A DNA stretch of 64,000 nt from Pseudomonas sp. CHM02. GTDB taxonomy: Bacteria; Pseudomonadota; Gammaproteobacteria; Pseudomonadales; Pseudomonadaceae. The stretch is from the NCBI RefSeq assembly GCF_000612585.1, contig NZ_JFCA01000001.1, positions 179,927 through 243,926 of the forward strand, written 5' to 3'. This document shows positions 40,019-49,447 of the stretch, piece by piece (the stretch's first letter is position 1; each line of letters begins with the position of its first letter). The translations under genes and the position numbers were made by a program. Below the pieces are notes generated by a model, which was not told the origin of the DNA, ran no database searches, and saw only the letters and a list, made by a program, of their open reading frames with translations.

Positions 40019-41446
40019 TTAACGAACTTGCGGGCCGATGAATCGGCTCTTGGCTTCAATGTGGACGCTGGCGTCATCGGCATCGGTGAGGATGAATTTC
40101 ACCTCGTTGGTGCTCGACGGCAATTGTTCCGGCGCACTCGACAGCTCCACCGGCATGCTGACGATATCACCGGCCGCCACTTTGATTTCGCGGCGGCCTT
40201 GCAGCTTGAGGTCGGGCAGGCCGGCAGCGTCGAGCACGTAGGTGTGATCACGCTGGTCCTTGTTCATGATTTTCAGGCTGTAGACGTTTTCGATCCGGCC
40301 TTCGGCGTTCTCGCGGTACAGCACACGGTCCTTGCTCACGTCGAAACCGACCAGCGAGCGCATGAAGAACGCACCGGCCAGCAGGCTGATCATCGCCAGC
40401 AGCACCAGGGCGTAGCCAATCAGGCGCGGACGCAGCGTGTGGGTTTTCTGCCCCGACAGGTTGTGCTCGGTGGTGTAGTTGATCAGGCCGCGCGGGTACT
40501 CCATCTTGTCCATGATGTTGTCACAGGCGTCGATACAGGCGGCGCAGCCGATGCACTCGATCTGCAGGCCATCGCGGATGTCGATACCGGTGGGGCACAC
40601 CTGCACGCACATCGTGCAGTCGATGCAATCGCCCAGGCCCTGGGCCTTGTAGTCGATGCCTTTTTTGCGCGGGCCACGCACCTCGCCACGGCGTGGGTCG
40701 TAGGAGACGATCAGAGTGTCCTTGTCGAACATCACGCTCTGGAAGCGCGCGTACGGGCACATGTAGATGCACACTTGTTCGCGCAGCCAGCCGGCGTTGC
40801 CATAGGTGGCAAGGGTGAAGAAGCCGACCCAGAAATACGACCAGCCATCGGCCTGGCCGGTGAAGAAATCGAACACCAGTTCGCGGATCGGCGAGAAGTA
40901 GCCGACAAAGGTCATGCCGGTGACGAAGCCGATCAGCAGCCACAGCGTGTGCTTGCTGAATTTACGCAGGAATTTGTTGGCGCCCATCGGCGCTTTATCG
41001 AGCTTGATGCGTTGGTTGCGGTCGCCTTCGGTGACCTTTTCGCACCACATGAAGATCCACGTCCACACGCTTTGCGGGCAGGTGTACCCGCACCACACGC
41101 GGCCGGCGTACACGGTGATGAAGAACAGGCCAAACGCCGCAACGATAAGAATGCCCGAGAGCAGGATGAAGTCCTGGGGCCAGAACGTCGCGCCAAAAAT
41201 AAAGAACTTACGCTCCGGCAGGTTCCACCACACGGCCTGGTGGCCACCCCAGTTCAGCCATACCGTGCCGAAGTAGAGCAGGAACAGACCGGCACCACCG
41301 AGCATGCGCAGATTGCGGAACAGGCCGGTGAAGGCGCGGGTGTAGATTTTCTCTCGTGACGCGTAGAGATCGACAGTTTTACTGTCAGGACCGTTTGAGT
41401 GTTTGGCAGGCGGGGTAACGTCATGTACCGGTATCTGGTTGCTCAT
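40019..41446 (-). CDS. ccoG: Cytochrome c oxidase accessory protein CcoG (copper-handling ferredoxin-like)
   Basis: A 475-residue FixG-family membrane protein with about five helices, CGYTCPQSVW in a membrane loop, and two 4Fe-4S motifs: CIDCTMCVQVCPTG and CIGCAACIDACDNIM. CcoG reduces copper for cbb3 assembly. An adjacent ATG at 41449 gives one extra residue; the second ATG (41446) has better spacing to GGGA. First gene of ccoGHIS; its upstream region carries an Anr box and a GCGAC-N5-GTCGC box. Confidence 0.96.
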   Translation of the reverse strand: MSNQIPVHDVTPPAKHSNGPDSKTVDLYASREKIYTRAFTGLFRNLRMLGGAGLFLLYFGTVWLNWGGHQAVWWNLPERKFFIFGATFWPQDFILLSGILIVAAFGLFFITVYAGRVWCGYTCPQSVWTWIFMWCEKVTEGDRNQRIKLDKAPMGANKFLRKFSKHTLWLLIGFVTGMTFVGYFSPIRELVFDFFTGQADGWSYFWVGFFTLATYGNAGWLREQVCIYMCPYARFQSVMFDKDTLIVSYDPRRGEVRGPRKKGIDYKAQGLGDCIDCTMCVQVCPTGIDIRDGLQIECIGCAACIDACDNIMDKMEYPRGLINYTTEHNLSGQKTHTLRPRLIGYALVLLAMISLLAGAFFMRSLVGFDVSKDRVLYRENAEGRIENVYSLKIMNKDQRDHTYVLDAAGLPDLKLQGRREIKVAAGDIVSMPVELSSAPEQLPSSTNEVKFILTDADDASVHIEAKSRFIGPQVR

Positions 41447-41557
41447 CATTGCATCCCACGGCGGTGGAGATTTGCCTCGGCCAGTACGTGCCAACCGGGG
41501 TCAAATTAAGGGTGTTGCAGTGGCCTAATGATACGCCCCCGGTGGCGCACAAAGGGT

Positions 41558-41572
41558 GCGACCTTTGGTCGC
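41558..41572. promoter_or_regulatory. GCGAC-N5-GTCGC box (RegA/RoxR type) upstream of ccoG
   Basis: GCGACCTTTGGTCGC, about 112-126 bp upstream of the ccoG start. The same extended motif TGCGAC-N5-GTCGCGT occurs at 45994-46010 in the ccoN1 upstream spacer. It matches the published GCGNC...GNCGC logic of RegA/PrrA/RoxR response regulators. Confidence 0.55.
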
Positions 41573-41599
41573 GTTGGGGGAAATCAATTGATGGTGTAC

Positions 41600-41613
41600 G
41601 TGATCTGGATCAA
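41600..41613 (-). promoter_or_regulatory. Anr box of ccoG
   Basis: GTGATCTGGATCAA, 9 of 10 conserved positions of TTGAT-N4-ATCAA, about 154 bp upstream of the ccoG ATG. Next to it lies the perfect palindrome ATCAATTGAT (41583-41592). Confidence 0.65.
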
Positions 41614-41653
41614 TTGACTTGGGAAGTATGGACGGTTTTGGTGAGTAAGCAGG

Positions 41654-42064
41654 TCATTCGTCCCATGGATTGATCAGTGGAACGCCGCTGGATTTGAAAT
41701 CGCTGATGCTGCGCGTGACCACGGTCAGCCCATGAACCAGAGCGGTAGCGGCAATCAGTGCATCACTTTCGTTGGCCCGGTCAGGCACATGCAGATGTGC
41801 ACAACGCAGTGCGACGGCAGCGTCAACCGGCAGGATTCGGGTATCGAAAGCGGGCATCACATGGCGTTTGAGCCAGGTACGCAACACCTTCCCCTGCGCC
41901 GGGTCCCGCCGCTCAATGCGCAAGACTCCGGTCTCCAGTTCCTTAAGCGTTATGGCAGAGATGAACATGCGTGGAGCGATGACACTTTTTGCCCATGCGA
42001 CCACCTTTGCGTCGGCGTGGGGTTTGCGAAGTTCAGAAATAACGTTGGTGTCGAGTAGGTACAT
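41654..42064 (-). CDS. vapC: PIN-domain ribonuclease toxin, VapC/FitB type
   Basis: A 136-residue PIN domain with the acidic active-site set: D5 in MYLLDTNVISE, the KELETG glutamates (42-44), D101 in ESDALIAATAL and D122 in TRSISDF. Such toxins cleave tRNA or rRNA. The ATG shares one base with the antitoxin stop (TGATG), so the pair is cotranslated. An upstream TTG at 42067 is possible. It sits, as an insertion, between ccoG and ccoP1. Confidence 0.92.
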   Translation of the reverse strand: MYLLDTNVISELRKPHADAKVVAWAKSVIAPRMFISAITLKELETGVLRIERRDPAQGKVLRTWLKRHVMPAFDTRILPVDAAVALRCAHLHVPDRANESDALIAATALVHGLTVVTRSISDFKSSGVPLINPWDE

Positions 42065-42318
42065 CAAGAGAGGTCCACAGGTCGATGAGTGATCACGGCG
42101 CGTTCGGTTTCGAAGTCGATATCGGCCGCTTCTGGCATCACTAGCAGATCAACGATGTTGGCATTGAGCCCTGTCAGTTTCTGGTAGTCCTCAATGCTTA
42201 GCAGTACATGGGCGGGCTTGCCGCGATCGGTGATAAAAACAGGCCCCTGGCGGGCGGCTTTTTTGGCACCACTTGTGTCTTGGTTGAATTCGCGGCTGGA
42301 AATAGTCGTGATGGTCAT
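42064..42318 (-). CDS. Phd/YefM family antitoxin
   Basis: An 84-residue antitoxin: N-terminal DNA-binding part typical of Phd/YefM (TISSREFNQDTSGAKKAARQGPVFITDRGKPAHVLLSIEDY) and a C-terminal acidic/hydrophobic tail (VMPEAADIDFETERAV) expected to neutralise the PIN toxin and autoregulate the promoter. ATG behind AAGGGGGAG. Gene order antitoxin-toxin is standard. Confidence 0.92.
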   Translation of the reverse strand: MTITTISSREFNQDTSGAKKAARQGPVFITDRGKPAHVLLSIEDYQKLTGLNANIVDLLVMPEAADIDFETERAVITHRPVDLS

Positions 42319-42429
42319 GGGGTACTCCCCCTTCGTCAGGCTGGATGTAGTTACGTTACTACTTGGCTGTCGCAAACCGCAAGTATGAGGCTACAAGTGG
42401 TAGTGGGTTCCTACTTACATAACCCCGAG

Positions 42430-42476
42430 AGCCAGAAAGAACAAAGCCCCGCCAGCTTTCGCTGCGCGGGGCTTTG
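42430..42476 (-). terminator. Terminator of the ccoN1O1Q1P1 operon
   Basis: CAAAGCCCCGC (42442-42452) and GCGGGGCTTTG (42466-42476) form an 11-bp perfect stem. On the minus strand it is followed by a T-rich tail (TTCTTTC). It begins 13 nt after the ccoP1 stop. Confidence 0.88.
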
Positions 42477-42489
42477 ATGCCTTGGGGGC

Positions 42490-43467
42490 TTACTGCTCTT
42501 CAGCCTTCTTATCCCCATGGGACAAGCTGTAAACATACGCCGCGAGCAAGTGCACCTTGTCATTGCCTTGCAGTTGTTCCTGCGCAGGCATCTGGCCCTG
42601 ACGACCCCAACGGATGGTCTGCTGCAGTTGGGCGAAGCTTGAACCGTAGATGAAGGCGCCCGGATGAGTCAGGTCGGGTGCGCCCATGGCGGGGGTGCCT
42701 TTGCCGGCCGGGCCGTGGCAGGCCACGCAGTTGGCGGCGAAGAGTTTCTCGCCGTTGGCCACATCGGCTTTCACGCCTTCGGGCAGCTTGCGGCCGTCGA
42801 GGTTGGTGACCACGAACGCAGCCACATCGCTGACGCCTTGCTCCTTGAGGATATCCAGCCAGGCCGGCATCACCGCATGGCGACCCTTCATGATGGTTTC
42901 CTTGATGGTGGCTGGCTCGCCCCCCCAGCGCCAATCGGCATCGGTCAGGTTGGGGAAGCCGTACGCGCCCTTGGCGTCGGAACCGTGGCACACCGAGCAG
43001 TTGGAGGCGAACAGACGGCCCCCCATCTTCAGGGCTTGCGGGTCCTTGGCTACGTCTTCAATTGGCATCGACGCGAATTTGGCGAAGATCGGCCCGAACT
43101 TGGCGTCCGACTTGGCCATTTCCTTTTCCCATTCGTGTACGCCGGTCCAACCGGTCTGGCCGTTGGCGAAGGGCGTTTGCTTGTCGTTGTCGAGGTAGGC
43201 GTAGCCAGGCAGCAGGCCTTTCCAGTTGCCCAGGCCAGGGTACAGCGCCAGGTAGCCGAGGGCGAAGATGATGGTGCCGACGAACAGCATGAACCACCAC
43301 TTGGGCAGCGGGTTGTCGTACTCCTCGATGCCGTCGAAGGAGTGGCCGACGGTCTCGTCGGTTTGCTCGGCGCGCTGGCCCTTGCGGGTCGACAGCAGCA
43401 GCCAGGTCAGGGCGAAGATGGTACCCAGACTGAGGACTGTGACGTACAGACTCCAGAACGTAGTCAT
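42490..43467 (-). CDS. ccoP1: cbb3 cytochrome c oxidase subunit CcoP, copy 1
   Basis: A 325-residue diheme membrane cytochrome c. N-terminal helix, the conserved [17 protein letters not shown] stretch, a second helix, then heme sites CSVCH (near 157) and CVACH (near 247), each with later Met ligands (HAVMPAW, GQMPAQ). It passes electrons to CcoO. Overlaps ccoQ1 by 4 nt (ATGA). An insert after [11 protein letters not shown] distinguishes it from copy 2. Confidence 0.96.
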   Translation of the reverse strand: MTTFWSLYVTVLSLGTIFALTWLLLSTRKGQRAEQTDETVGHSFDGIEEYDNPLPKWWFMLFVGTIIFALGYLALYPGLGNWKGLLPGYAYLDNDKQTPFANGQTGWTGVHEWEKEMAKSDAKFGPIFAKFASMPIEDVAKDPQALKMGGRLFASNCSVCHGSDAKGAYGFPNLTDADWRWGGEPATIKETIMKGRHAVMPAWLDILKEQGVSDVAAFVVTNLDGRKLPEGVKADVANGEKLFAANCVACHGPAGKGTPAMGAPDLTHPGAFIYGSSFAQLQQTIRWGRQGQMPAQEQLQGNDKVHLLAAYVYSLSHGDKKAEEQ

Positions 43468-43649
43468 TCTTTGTTACTCCTAGACGCTTGCTCGACGTGC
43501 TTGATGGCTTCGGGATCATCCGCAAAGGGCAGCATGGTCGCGTCGTCAAACTCCGACTTGCGCTTGGGGCTGAACACCCACAGCGCCAGGCCGATAAAGG
43601 CCACCATCACCACAACGGTGCCCAGGCCTCGAATCATCCCGATATCCAT
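43464..43649 (-). CDS. ccoQ1: cbb3 cytochrome c oxidase subunit CcoQ, copy 1
   Basis: A 61-residue single-helix protein ([22 protein letters not shown], then [19 protein letters not shown]). CcoQ stabilises the oxidase. ATG 43649; 5 nt after ccoO1, overlapping ccoP1 start. Confidence 0.92.
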   Translation of the reverse strand: MDIGMIRGLGTVVVMVAFIGLALWVFSPKRKSEFDDATMLPFADDPEAIKHVEQASRSNKE

Positions 43650-43654
43650 GCAGG

Positions 43655-44263
43655 TCACCGTTTGCTTTTGATGAGGGTGCCCAGGCCTTGCAGGTAGGCC
43701 ACCAGTGCGTCCATTTCGGTCTTGCCCTTCACGGCTGCGGCTGCACCGGCGATGTCTTCGTCGGTGTAGGGCACACCCAGGGTGCGCAAGACTTCCATCT
43801 TCTTCGCGGTGTCCTTGCCGTCGAGCTTGTTTTCCACGAGGAACGGGTACGCCGGCATTTTCGATTCAGGCACCACGTTGCGCGGGTTGTACAAGTGCGC
43901 ACGCTGCCAGTCATCGGAGTAACGCCCGCCGACACGCGCCAGGTCCGGGCCGGTACGCTTGGAACCCCACAGGAACGGGTGGTCCCACACGCTTTCACCG
44001 GCGACCGAGTAGTGGCCGTAGCGTTCGGTTTCGGCGCGGAACGGGCGAATCATCTGCGAGTGGCAGCCGACACAACCGTTGGCGATGTAGACGTCGCGGC
44101 CTTCCAGTTCAAGGGCGGTGCGCGGCTTCATGCCTTCGACCGGCTTGTTGGTGACGTCCTGGAAAAACAGCGGGACGATCTGGGTCAGGCCGCCGATACT
44201 CACGGCGATGACCATGAAGAAGGCCAGCAGGCCGATATTCTTCTCGACTACTTCATGCTTCAT
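43655..44263 (-). CDS. ccoO1: cbb3 cytochrome c oxidase subunit CcoO, copy 1
   Basis: A 202-residue monoheme membrane cytochrome c: one N-terminal helix, heme site [20 protein letters not shown] near residue 64 and a distal Met ([13 protein letters not shown]). Transfers electrons from CcoP to CcoN. ATG overlaps the ccoN1 stop by 1 nt (TGATG). Confidence 0.96.
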   Translation of the reverse strand: MKHEVVEKNIGLLAFFMVIAVSIGGLTQIVPLFFQDVTNKPVEGMKPRTALELEGRDVYIANGCVGCHSQMIRPFRAETERYGHYSVAGESVWDHPFLWGSKRTGPDLARVGGRYSDDWQRAHLYNPRNVVPESKMPAYPFLVENKLDGKDTAKKMEVLRTLGVPYTDEDIAGAAAAVKGKTEMDALVAYLQGLGTLIKSKR

Positions 44264-45705
44264 CAGTGAGCTCCCACAACGGCGATCTTGGCGGCGGCTT
44301 CGGCTTCTGCAGGGTCGGAGGCACGCACGGTGCGCCAGACGTTGTAGGCCATGAACAGCATGCCGGCGGCAAAGAACGCACCGCCCAGTGCGCGGACGAT
44401 GTAGCCCGGGTGGCTGGCTTGCAGCGCTTCGACGAAGGAGTAGGTGAGGGTGCCGTCATCGTTGATCGCACGCCACATCAGGCCCTGGGTGATGCCGTTG
44501 ACCCACATCGAGGCGATGTAGAGCACGGTACCGATGGTGGCCAGCCAGAAGTGGGTGTTGATCAGCCCGACGCTGTGCATCTGCACGCGGCCGAACAGTC
44601 TGGGGATCATGTGGTAGATCGCGCCGATGGAGATCATCGCCACCCAGCCGAGCGCGCCGGCGTGAACGTGGCCGATGGTCCAGTCGGTGTAGTGGGACAG
44701 CGAGTTGACGGTCTTGATCGCCATCATCGGCCCTTCGAAGGTCGACATGCCGTAGAACGCCAGGGACACCACGAGGAAGCGCAGGATCGGGTCGGTGCGC
44801 AATTTATGCCAGGCGCCCGACAGGGTCATCATGCCGTTGATCATGCCACCCCAGCTCGGGGCCAGCAGGATGATCGACATGGCCATGCCCAGGGACTGCG
44901 CCCAGTCCGGCAACGCGGTGTAGTGCAAGTGGTGCGGGCCGGCCCAGATGTACAGGGTGATCAGCGCCCAGAAGTGCACGATGGACAGGCGATACGAATA
45001 AATAGGACGTTCGGCCTGTTTCGGCACGAAGTAGTACATCATCCCCAGGAAACCGGTGGTCAGGAAGAAACCCACGGCGTTGTGGCCGTACCACCACTGG
45101 ATCATCGCGTCCGTGGCCCCGGCGTAGGCCGAGTAAGACTTGAACAGGCTGACCGGCAACGAGGCGTGGTTGACGATGTGCAGCATCGCCGTCACCAGGA
45201 TAAAGGCGCCGTAGAACCAGTTGCCCACGTAGATGTGCTTGGTCTTGCGCTTGACGATGGTGCCGAAGAACACCACGGCATAGGTCACCCACACGATGGC
45301 GAGCAAAATGGCGATCGGCCATTCCAGCTCGGCGTATTCCTTGGTGGTGGTGTACCCCAGTGGCAGGGTGACGATGGCGCTCACGATGACCGCTTGCCAG
45401 CCCCAGAAGGTGAAGGCCGCGAGGCTGTCGGAGATCAGTCGCGTCTGGCAGGTTCGCTGCACGACATAGTAGGAGGTGGCAAACAATGCACAGCCACCGA
45501 AGGCGAAGATCACCAGGTTGGTGTGCAGCGGGCGCAGGCGGCCAAAGGTCGTCCATGGCAAACCGAAATTCAATTCCGGCCAAACCAGTTGCGAGGCGAT
45601 GAACACCCCGAGCCCCATGCCAAGGATCCCCCAGACCACCGTCATGATGGCGAACTGGCGGACTACCTTATAGTTATAAGCAGTCGGACTGATTGCTGTG
45701 CTCAT
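44263..45705 (-). CDS. ccoN1: cbb3 cytochrome c oxidase catalytic subunit CcoN, copy 1
   Basis: A 480-residue heme-copper oxidase subunit with twelve helices. Heme/copper ligands visible in [39 protein letters not shown], and [10 protein letters not shown]. It reduces oxygen with high affinity while pumping protons. First gene of ccoN1O1Q1P1. Upstream only a weak Anr box is seen, plus a GCGAC-N5-GTCGC box further up, fitting the less oxygen-regulated isoform. Confidence 0.96.
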   Translation of the reverse strand: MSTAISPTAYNYKVVRQFAIMTVVWGILGMGLGVFIASQLVWPELNFGLPWTTFGRLRPLHTNLVIFAFGGCALFATSYYVVQRTCQTRLISDSLAAFTFWGWQAVIVSAIVTLPLGYTTTKEYAELEWPIAILLAIVWVTYAVVFFGTIVKRKTKHIYVGNWFYGAFILVTAMLHIVNHASLPVSLFKSYSAYAGATDAMIQWWYGHNAVGFFLTTGFLGMMYYFVPKQAERPIYSYRLSIVHFWALITLYIWAGPHHLHYTALPDWAQSLGMAMSIILLAPSWGGMINGMMTLSGAWHKLRTDPILRFLVVSLAFYGMSTFEGPMMAIKTVNSLSHYTDWTIGHVHAGALGWVAMISIGAIYHMIPRLFGRVQMHSVGLINTHFWLATIGTVLYIASMWVNGITQGLMWRAINDDGTLTYSFVEALQASHPGYIVRALGGAFFAAGMLFMAYNVWRTVRASDPAEAEAAAKIAVVGAH

Positions 45706-45789
45706 TCTAAGGTTCCACGGTTTAGGTTTTTTTATAGGTAAAATCGGCCGCAAGTATGTAGAAAGCGAGGGGCCATTGCAACGCAATGG

Positions 45790-45803
45790 CTGACCTGTAT
45801 CAA
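45790..45803 (-). promoter_or_regulatory. Weak Anr-box-like site upstream of ccoN1
   Basis: CTGACCTGTATCAA: one half site is perfect (ATCAA), the other has two mismatches. It lies about 85-98 bp upstream of ccoN1, nearly the same distance as the strong box before ccoN2. Confidence 0.35.
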
Positions 45804-45899
45804 TGCGTTCCACGCCAGATTCTGCGCCCTTTCCATGTTTCGCGTAGGGACAAAATCAGAAATAGAAAGCTGATCGAGTGGACAGGAAAATTTTGGGGT

Positions 45900-45918
45900 C
45901 GCAACGAATGTCGTTGCG
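45900..45918. promoter_or_regulatory. Inverted repeat CGCAACGA-ATG-TCGTTGCG
   Basis: Perfect 8-bp arms with 3-nt centre in the 471-bp spacer between the two cco operons, 195 bp upstream of ccoN1. Operator-like; no assigned regulator. Confidence 0.35.
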
Positions 45919-45994
45919 TACGCCAGGATTGGTCCGCTGTGGGAACAAGCGTAGACCCGAAAGTGAGGAGGGGAAAGTTGTGCTTTGGAAGAGT

Positions 45995-46009
45995 GCGACA
46001 CTTAGTCGC
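45995..46009. promoter_or_regulatory. GCGAC-N5-GTCGC box (RegA/RoxR type) in the ccoN1 upstream spacer
   Basis: GCGACACTTAGTCGC, 290 bp upstream of ccoN1; matches the ccoG-upstream box in both arms and in flanking bases. The rest of this 471-bp spacer holds the weak Anr site, the 45900 palindrome and a REPIN. Confidence 0.5.
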
Positions 46010-46033
46010 GTAAGTGAAAACGACATAGGATCA

Positions 46034-46134
46034 CTGTAGGAGCGAGCTTGCTCGCGAAGAACTCAAGAGCGCCGCGTTGATTCTGGATAAACGCTTCGCC
46101 CTCAGGTTCTTCGCGAGCAAGCTCGCTCCTACAG
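46034..46134. repeat. REPIN, GAGCGAGCTTGCTCGCGAAG class, perfect arms
   Basis: Perfect 29-bp inverted arms at 46034-46062 and 46106-46134. The centre (GCCGCGTT...AACGC) resembles the central hairpins of the long-class REPINs. It lies just downstream of ccoP2 and may act in its 3' end formation. Confidence 0.9.
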
Positions 46135-46176
46135 AAAAAGCGACTGCCGCTCCTGATCGGTAGCGGCAGTAAAGGG

Positions 46177-47124
46177 TTACTGAGCGGGGCTTTCTGGCGT
46201 TGCGCCATCAGCGTTGTGGGACAGGCTGTACACATAGGCGGCCAGCAAGTGCACCTTGTCGTTGCCTTGCAGCACTTCCTGTGCGGGCATCTGGCCCTGG
46301 CGGCCGTGGCGGATGGTCTGCTGCAACTGCGCGAGGCTGGTGCCGTAGATATAGCCGGCCGGCTTGGTCAGGTCGGGCGCGCCCATGGCTTCCATGCCGT
46401 GGCCTTGCGGACCGTGGCAGGCGACACAGGTGGTGTTGAACGCAGTTTGCCCAGCCGCCAGGTCGGCAGTGCTGTCAGCCGGCAACGGCAGCTTGGCCAG
46501 GTCGTGACGCACATAGGCAGCGACGTTTTTCACGCCTTCGTCGCCGAGCATGTCACCCCAGGCCGGCATCGCCGCATGTCGACCGTTGAGGATGGTGGTC
46601 TTGATCGCCTCGGCCGAACCGCCCCAGCGCCAGATATTGTCCGCCAGGTTCGGGAAACCAAACGCGCCCTTGGCGTCCGAGCCATGGCACACCGCGCAGT
46701 TGGAGGCAAACAGGCGACCGCCCATTTTCAGCGCTTGCGGGTCTTTGGCGACTTCTTCCACGGGCATGGCCGAGAATTTGGCGAAGATCGGCCCGAACCT
46801 GGCGTCGGCCTTGGCCATTTCCTTGTCCCATTCCTTGGCCTGCGTCCAGCCGTCTTCATAGCCCGGCAACACGCCTTTCCAGTTGCCCAGGCCCGGGTAG
46901 AGGATCAGGTAGCCGACCGCAAACACCAGGGTGCCGGCGAACAGCATGAACCACCACTGGGGCAGCGGGTTGTCGTATTCCTCGATACCGTCGAAGGCGT
47001 GGCCCATGGTCTGGTCGACGCTGCCCTTGGTCTCGCCCTTGCGGGTGCCGATCAACAGCCAGGTCAAGCCGATCAGGCTGCCGAGGGTCAGTACGCAGAT
47101 CCATGTACTCCAGAACAGGGTCAT
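46177..47124 (-). CDS. ccoP2: cbb3 cytochrome c oxidase subunit CcoP, copy 2
   Basis: A 315-residue diheme cytochrome c closely similar to copy 1, with [17 protein letters not shown] and heme sites CAVCH and CVACH. It lacks the roughly ten-residue insert of CcoP1 after LPGYE. Overlaps ccoQ2 by 4 nt. Last gene of ccoN2O2Q2P2. Confidence 0.96.
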   Translation of the reverse strand: MTLFWSTWICVLTLGSLIGLTWLLIGTRKGETKGSVDQTMGHAFDGIEEYDNPLPQWWFMLFAGTLVFAVGYLILYPGLGNWKGVLPGYEDGWTQAKEWDKEMAKADARFGPIFAKFSAMPVEEVAKDPQALKMGGRLFASNCAVCHGSDAKGAFGFPNLADNIWRWGGSAEAIKTTILNGRHAAMPAWGDMLGDEGVKNVAAYVRHDLAKLPLPADSTADLAAGQTAFNTTCVACHGPQGHGMEAMGAPDLTKPAGYIYGTSLAQLQQTIRHGRQGQMPAQEVLQGNDKVHLLAAYVYSLSHNADGATPESPAQ

Positions 47125-47321
47125 GGCCGAGTGCTCCTTATTGCAGGCTCTTCTTGAGCGTCGGATGGAGAAGGTTCATCGGCGAAGGGCAGCAGGCGCG
47201 CCTGCTCGAATTCCGCATTGCGCCGGTTGTTGAACACCCACAGCGACAGGCCGATAAAGGCGATGGCGACCACCAGCGTGCCAAGGCCGCGGAGGGTGCC
47301 CGCATCGAATTCAAATCCCAT
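47121..47321 (-). CDS. ccoQ2: cbb3 cytochrome c oxidase subunit CcoQ, copy 2
   Basis: A 66-residue single-helix protein ([21 protein letters not shown] then [19 protein letters not shown]). Less conserved at the C-terminus than CcoQ1. Three nt after ccoO2. Confidence 0.92.
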   Translation of the reverse strand: MGFEFDAGTLRGLGTLVVAIAFIGLSLWVFNNRRNAEFEQARLLPFADEPSPSDAQEEPAIRSTRP

Positions 47322-47324
47322 GGC

Positions 47325-47933
47325 TCACCTCTTGCTCTTGATGGCAGTGCCGAGCACTTGCAGGTACGACACCAGCGCGTCCATCTCGGTCTTGCCCTTG
47401 AGGCTGGCCACGGCGCCACTGATGTCGTCGTCGGTGTAGGGCACGCCGAGGGTGCGCATCACTTTCAATTTGGTCTCGGTGTGGCTGCTGTCGACCGCGG
47501 CGGTGACCAGCCACGGGTAGGCCGGCATTTTCGACTCGGGCACCACGTTGCGCGGGTTGTACAAGTGCGCGCGGTGCCAGTCGTCCGAGTAGCGGGCGCC
47601 GACGCGCGCCAAGTCCGGGCCGGTGCGCTTGGAACCCCACAGGAACGGGTGGTCCCACACGCTCTCGCCGGCGACCGAGTAGTGGCCGTAGCGCTCGGTC
47701 TCGGCGCGGAACGGGCGGATCATCTGCGAGTGGCACTGTACGCAGCCTTCGCGGATGTAGATGTCACGACCTTCCAGTTGCAGCGCGGTGTAGGGCTTCA
47801 TGCCTTCCACCGGCTTGTTGGTCACGTCCTGGAAGAACAGCGGGACGATCTGGGTCAGGCCGCCGATACTCACGGCGAGCACCATCAGCAGCATCAACAG
47901 GCCGACGTTCTTTTCAATCGTTTCGTGTTTCAT
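47325..47933 (-). CDS. ccoO2: cbb3 cytochrome c oxidase subunit CcoO, copy 2
   Basis: A 202-residue monoheme cytochrome c, same length as CcoO1. Heme site [20 protein letters not shown] and Met ligand in [10 protein letters not shown]. Ten nt after ccoN2. Differs from CcoO1 mainly in the region after GREGC and the KLDG/DSSH linker. Confidence 0.96.
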   Translation of the reverse strand: MKHETIEKNVGLLMLLMVLAVSIGGLTQIVPLFFQDVTNKPVEGMKPYTALQLEGRDIYIREGCVQCHSQMIRPFRAETERYGHYSVAGESVWDHPFLWGSKRTGPDLARVGARYSDDWHRAHLYNPRNVVPESKMPAYPWLVTAAVDSSHTETKLKVMRTLGVPYTDDDISGAVASLKGKTEMDALVSYLQVLGTAIKSKR

Positions 47934-47943
47934 CTCGGACTCC

Positions 47944-49368
47944 TCAGGCCAGCTGCGCAGTGGTGGCGGCTTCGACTGGCTGCGCCGAACGCACGGTGCG
48001 CCACGTGTTGTAAGCCATCAGGAACATGCCGCTGAGGAACACCGCACCGCCTACCAGCCGCACGATGAAGCCTGGGTGGCTGGCCACCAGGGTTTCGACG
48101 AAGGAGTAGGTCAAGGTGCCGTCTTCGTTGACCGCACGCCACATCAGGCCCTGAGCGATGCCGTTGACCCACATCGAGGCGATGTAGAGCACGGTGCCGA
48201 TGGTGGCCAGCCAGAAGTGCGCGTTGATCAGGCCGAGGCTGTACATCTGCTCGCGGCCGAAGACTTTCGGGATCATGTGGTACAGCGCGCCGATGGAGAT
48301 CATCGCCACCCAACCGAGGGCGCCGGCGTGAACGTGGCCGATGGTCCAGTCGGTGTAGTGGGAGAGGGCGTTGACGGTCTTGATCGCCATCATCGGGCCT
48401 TCGAACGTCGACATGCCGTAGAAGGCCAGGGAGACGACCAGGAAGCGCAGGATCGGGTCGCTGCGCAGCTTATGCCAGGCGCCCGACAGGGTCATCATGC
48501 CGTTGATCATGCCGCCCCAGCTTGGTGCCAGCAGCACCAGCGACATCACCATGCCCAGGGACTGTGCCCAGTCCGGCAGCGCGGTGTAGTGCAAGTGGTG
48601 GGGACCTGCCCAGATGTACAGGGTGATCAGGGCCCAGAAGTGCACGATGGACAAGCGATAGGAATACACCGGGCGCTCGGCCTGCTTGGGCACGAAGTAG
48701 TACATCATCCCGAGGAAGCCGGCGGTGAGGAAAAAGCCTACCGCGTTATGCCCATACCACCACTGCACCATGGCATCCGTCGCACCGCCGTAGAGGGAGT
48801 AGGACTTGGTCAGGCTGACCGGGATTTCCAGGTTGTTGACGATATGCAGGATGGCCACGGTGATGATGAACGCACCGAAGAACCAGTTGCCGACGTAGAT
48901 GTGCTTGGTGTTGCGCTTCATCACCGTGCCGAAGAACACGATGGCGTAGGCCACCCAGACGATGGTGATCAGGATGTCGATCGGCCATTCCAGCTCGGCG
49001 TATTCCTTGGAGCTGGTGTAGCCCAGCGGCAAGGTGATCGCGGCCAACAGGATGACCAACTGCCAGCCCCAGAAGCAGAACGCGGCGATTTTCGGCGCGA
49101 ACAGCTGTGTCTGGCAGGTGCGTTGCACCGAGTAGAAGGAGCTGGCGAACAGCGCGCAGCCACCGAAGGCGAAGATCACCGCGTTGGTGTGCAACGGGCG
49201 CAGGCGGCCGAAGCTGGTCCAGGGCAGGTCGAAGTTGAGCGCAGGCCATACCAATTGGGCAGCGAGAAAAACCCCGAGCCCCATGCCGACGATGCCCCAC
49301 ACCACCGTCATAATGGCGAATTGGCGGACCACCTTGTAGTTATAGGCGGTACTTAATGTAGTGTTCAT
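47944..49368 (-). CDS. ccoN2: cbb3 cytochrome c oxidase catalytic subunit CcoN, copy 2
   Basis: A 474-residue heme-copper oxidase subunit nearly colinear with CcoN1; all ligand motifs ([49 protein letters not shown]) are present. ATG 49368 after GGGGAACC. A near-perfect Anr box lies about 105 bp upstream, inside the divergent hydrolase gene, consistent with the low-oxygen-induced isoform. Confidence 0.96.
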   Translation of the reverse strand: MNTTLSTAYNYKVVRQFAIMTVVWGIVGMGLGVFLAAQLVWPALNFDLPWTSFGRLRPLHTNAVIFAFGGCALFASSFYSVQRTCQTQLFAPKIAAFCFWGWQLVILLAAITLPLGYTSSKEYAELEWPIDILITIVWVAYAIVFFGTVMKRNTKHIYVGNWFFGAFIITVAILHIVNNLEIPVSLTKSYSLYGGATDAMVQWWYGHNAVGFFLTAGFLGMMYYFVPKQAERPVYSYRLSIVHFWALITLYIWAGPHHLHYTALPDWAQSLGMVMSLVLLAPSWGGMINGMMTLSGAWHKLRSDPILRFLVVSLAFYGMSTFEGPMMAIKTVNALSHYTDWTIGHVHAGALGWVAMISIGALYHMIPKVFGREQMYSLGLINAHFWLATIGTVLYIASMWVNGIAQGLMWRAVNEDGTLTYSFVETLVASHPGFIVRLVGGAVFLSGMFLMAYNTWRTVRSAQPVEAATTAQLA

Positions 49369-49447
49369 GGTTCCCCATCCACGGTTCAACCCAAGCTGAT
49401 GCGGCACTTGGGCTGGAGTTATAGGCAGACTAAAAAGCGAGGCAAGC

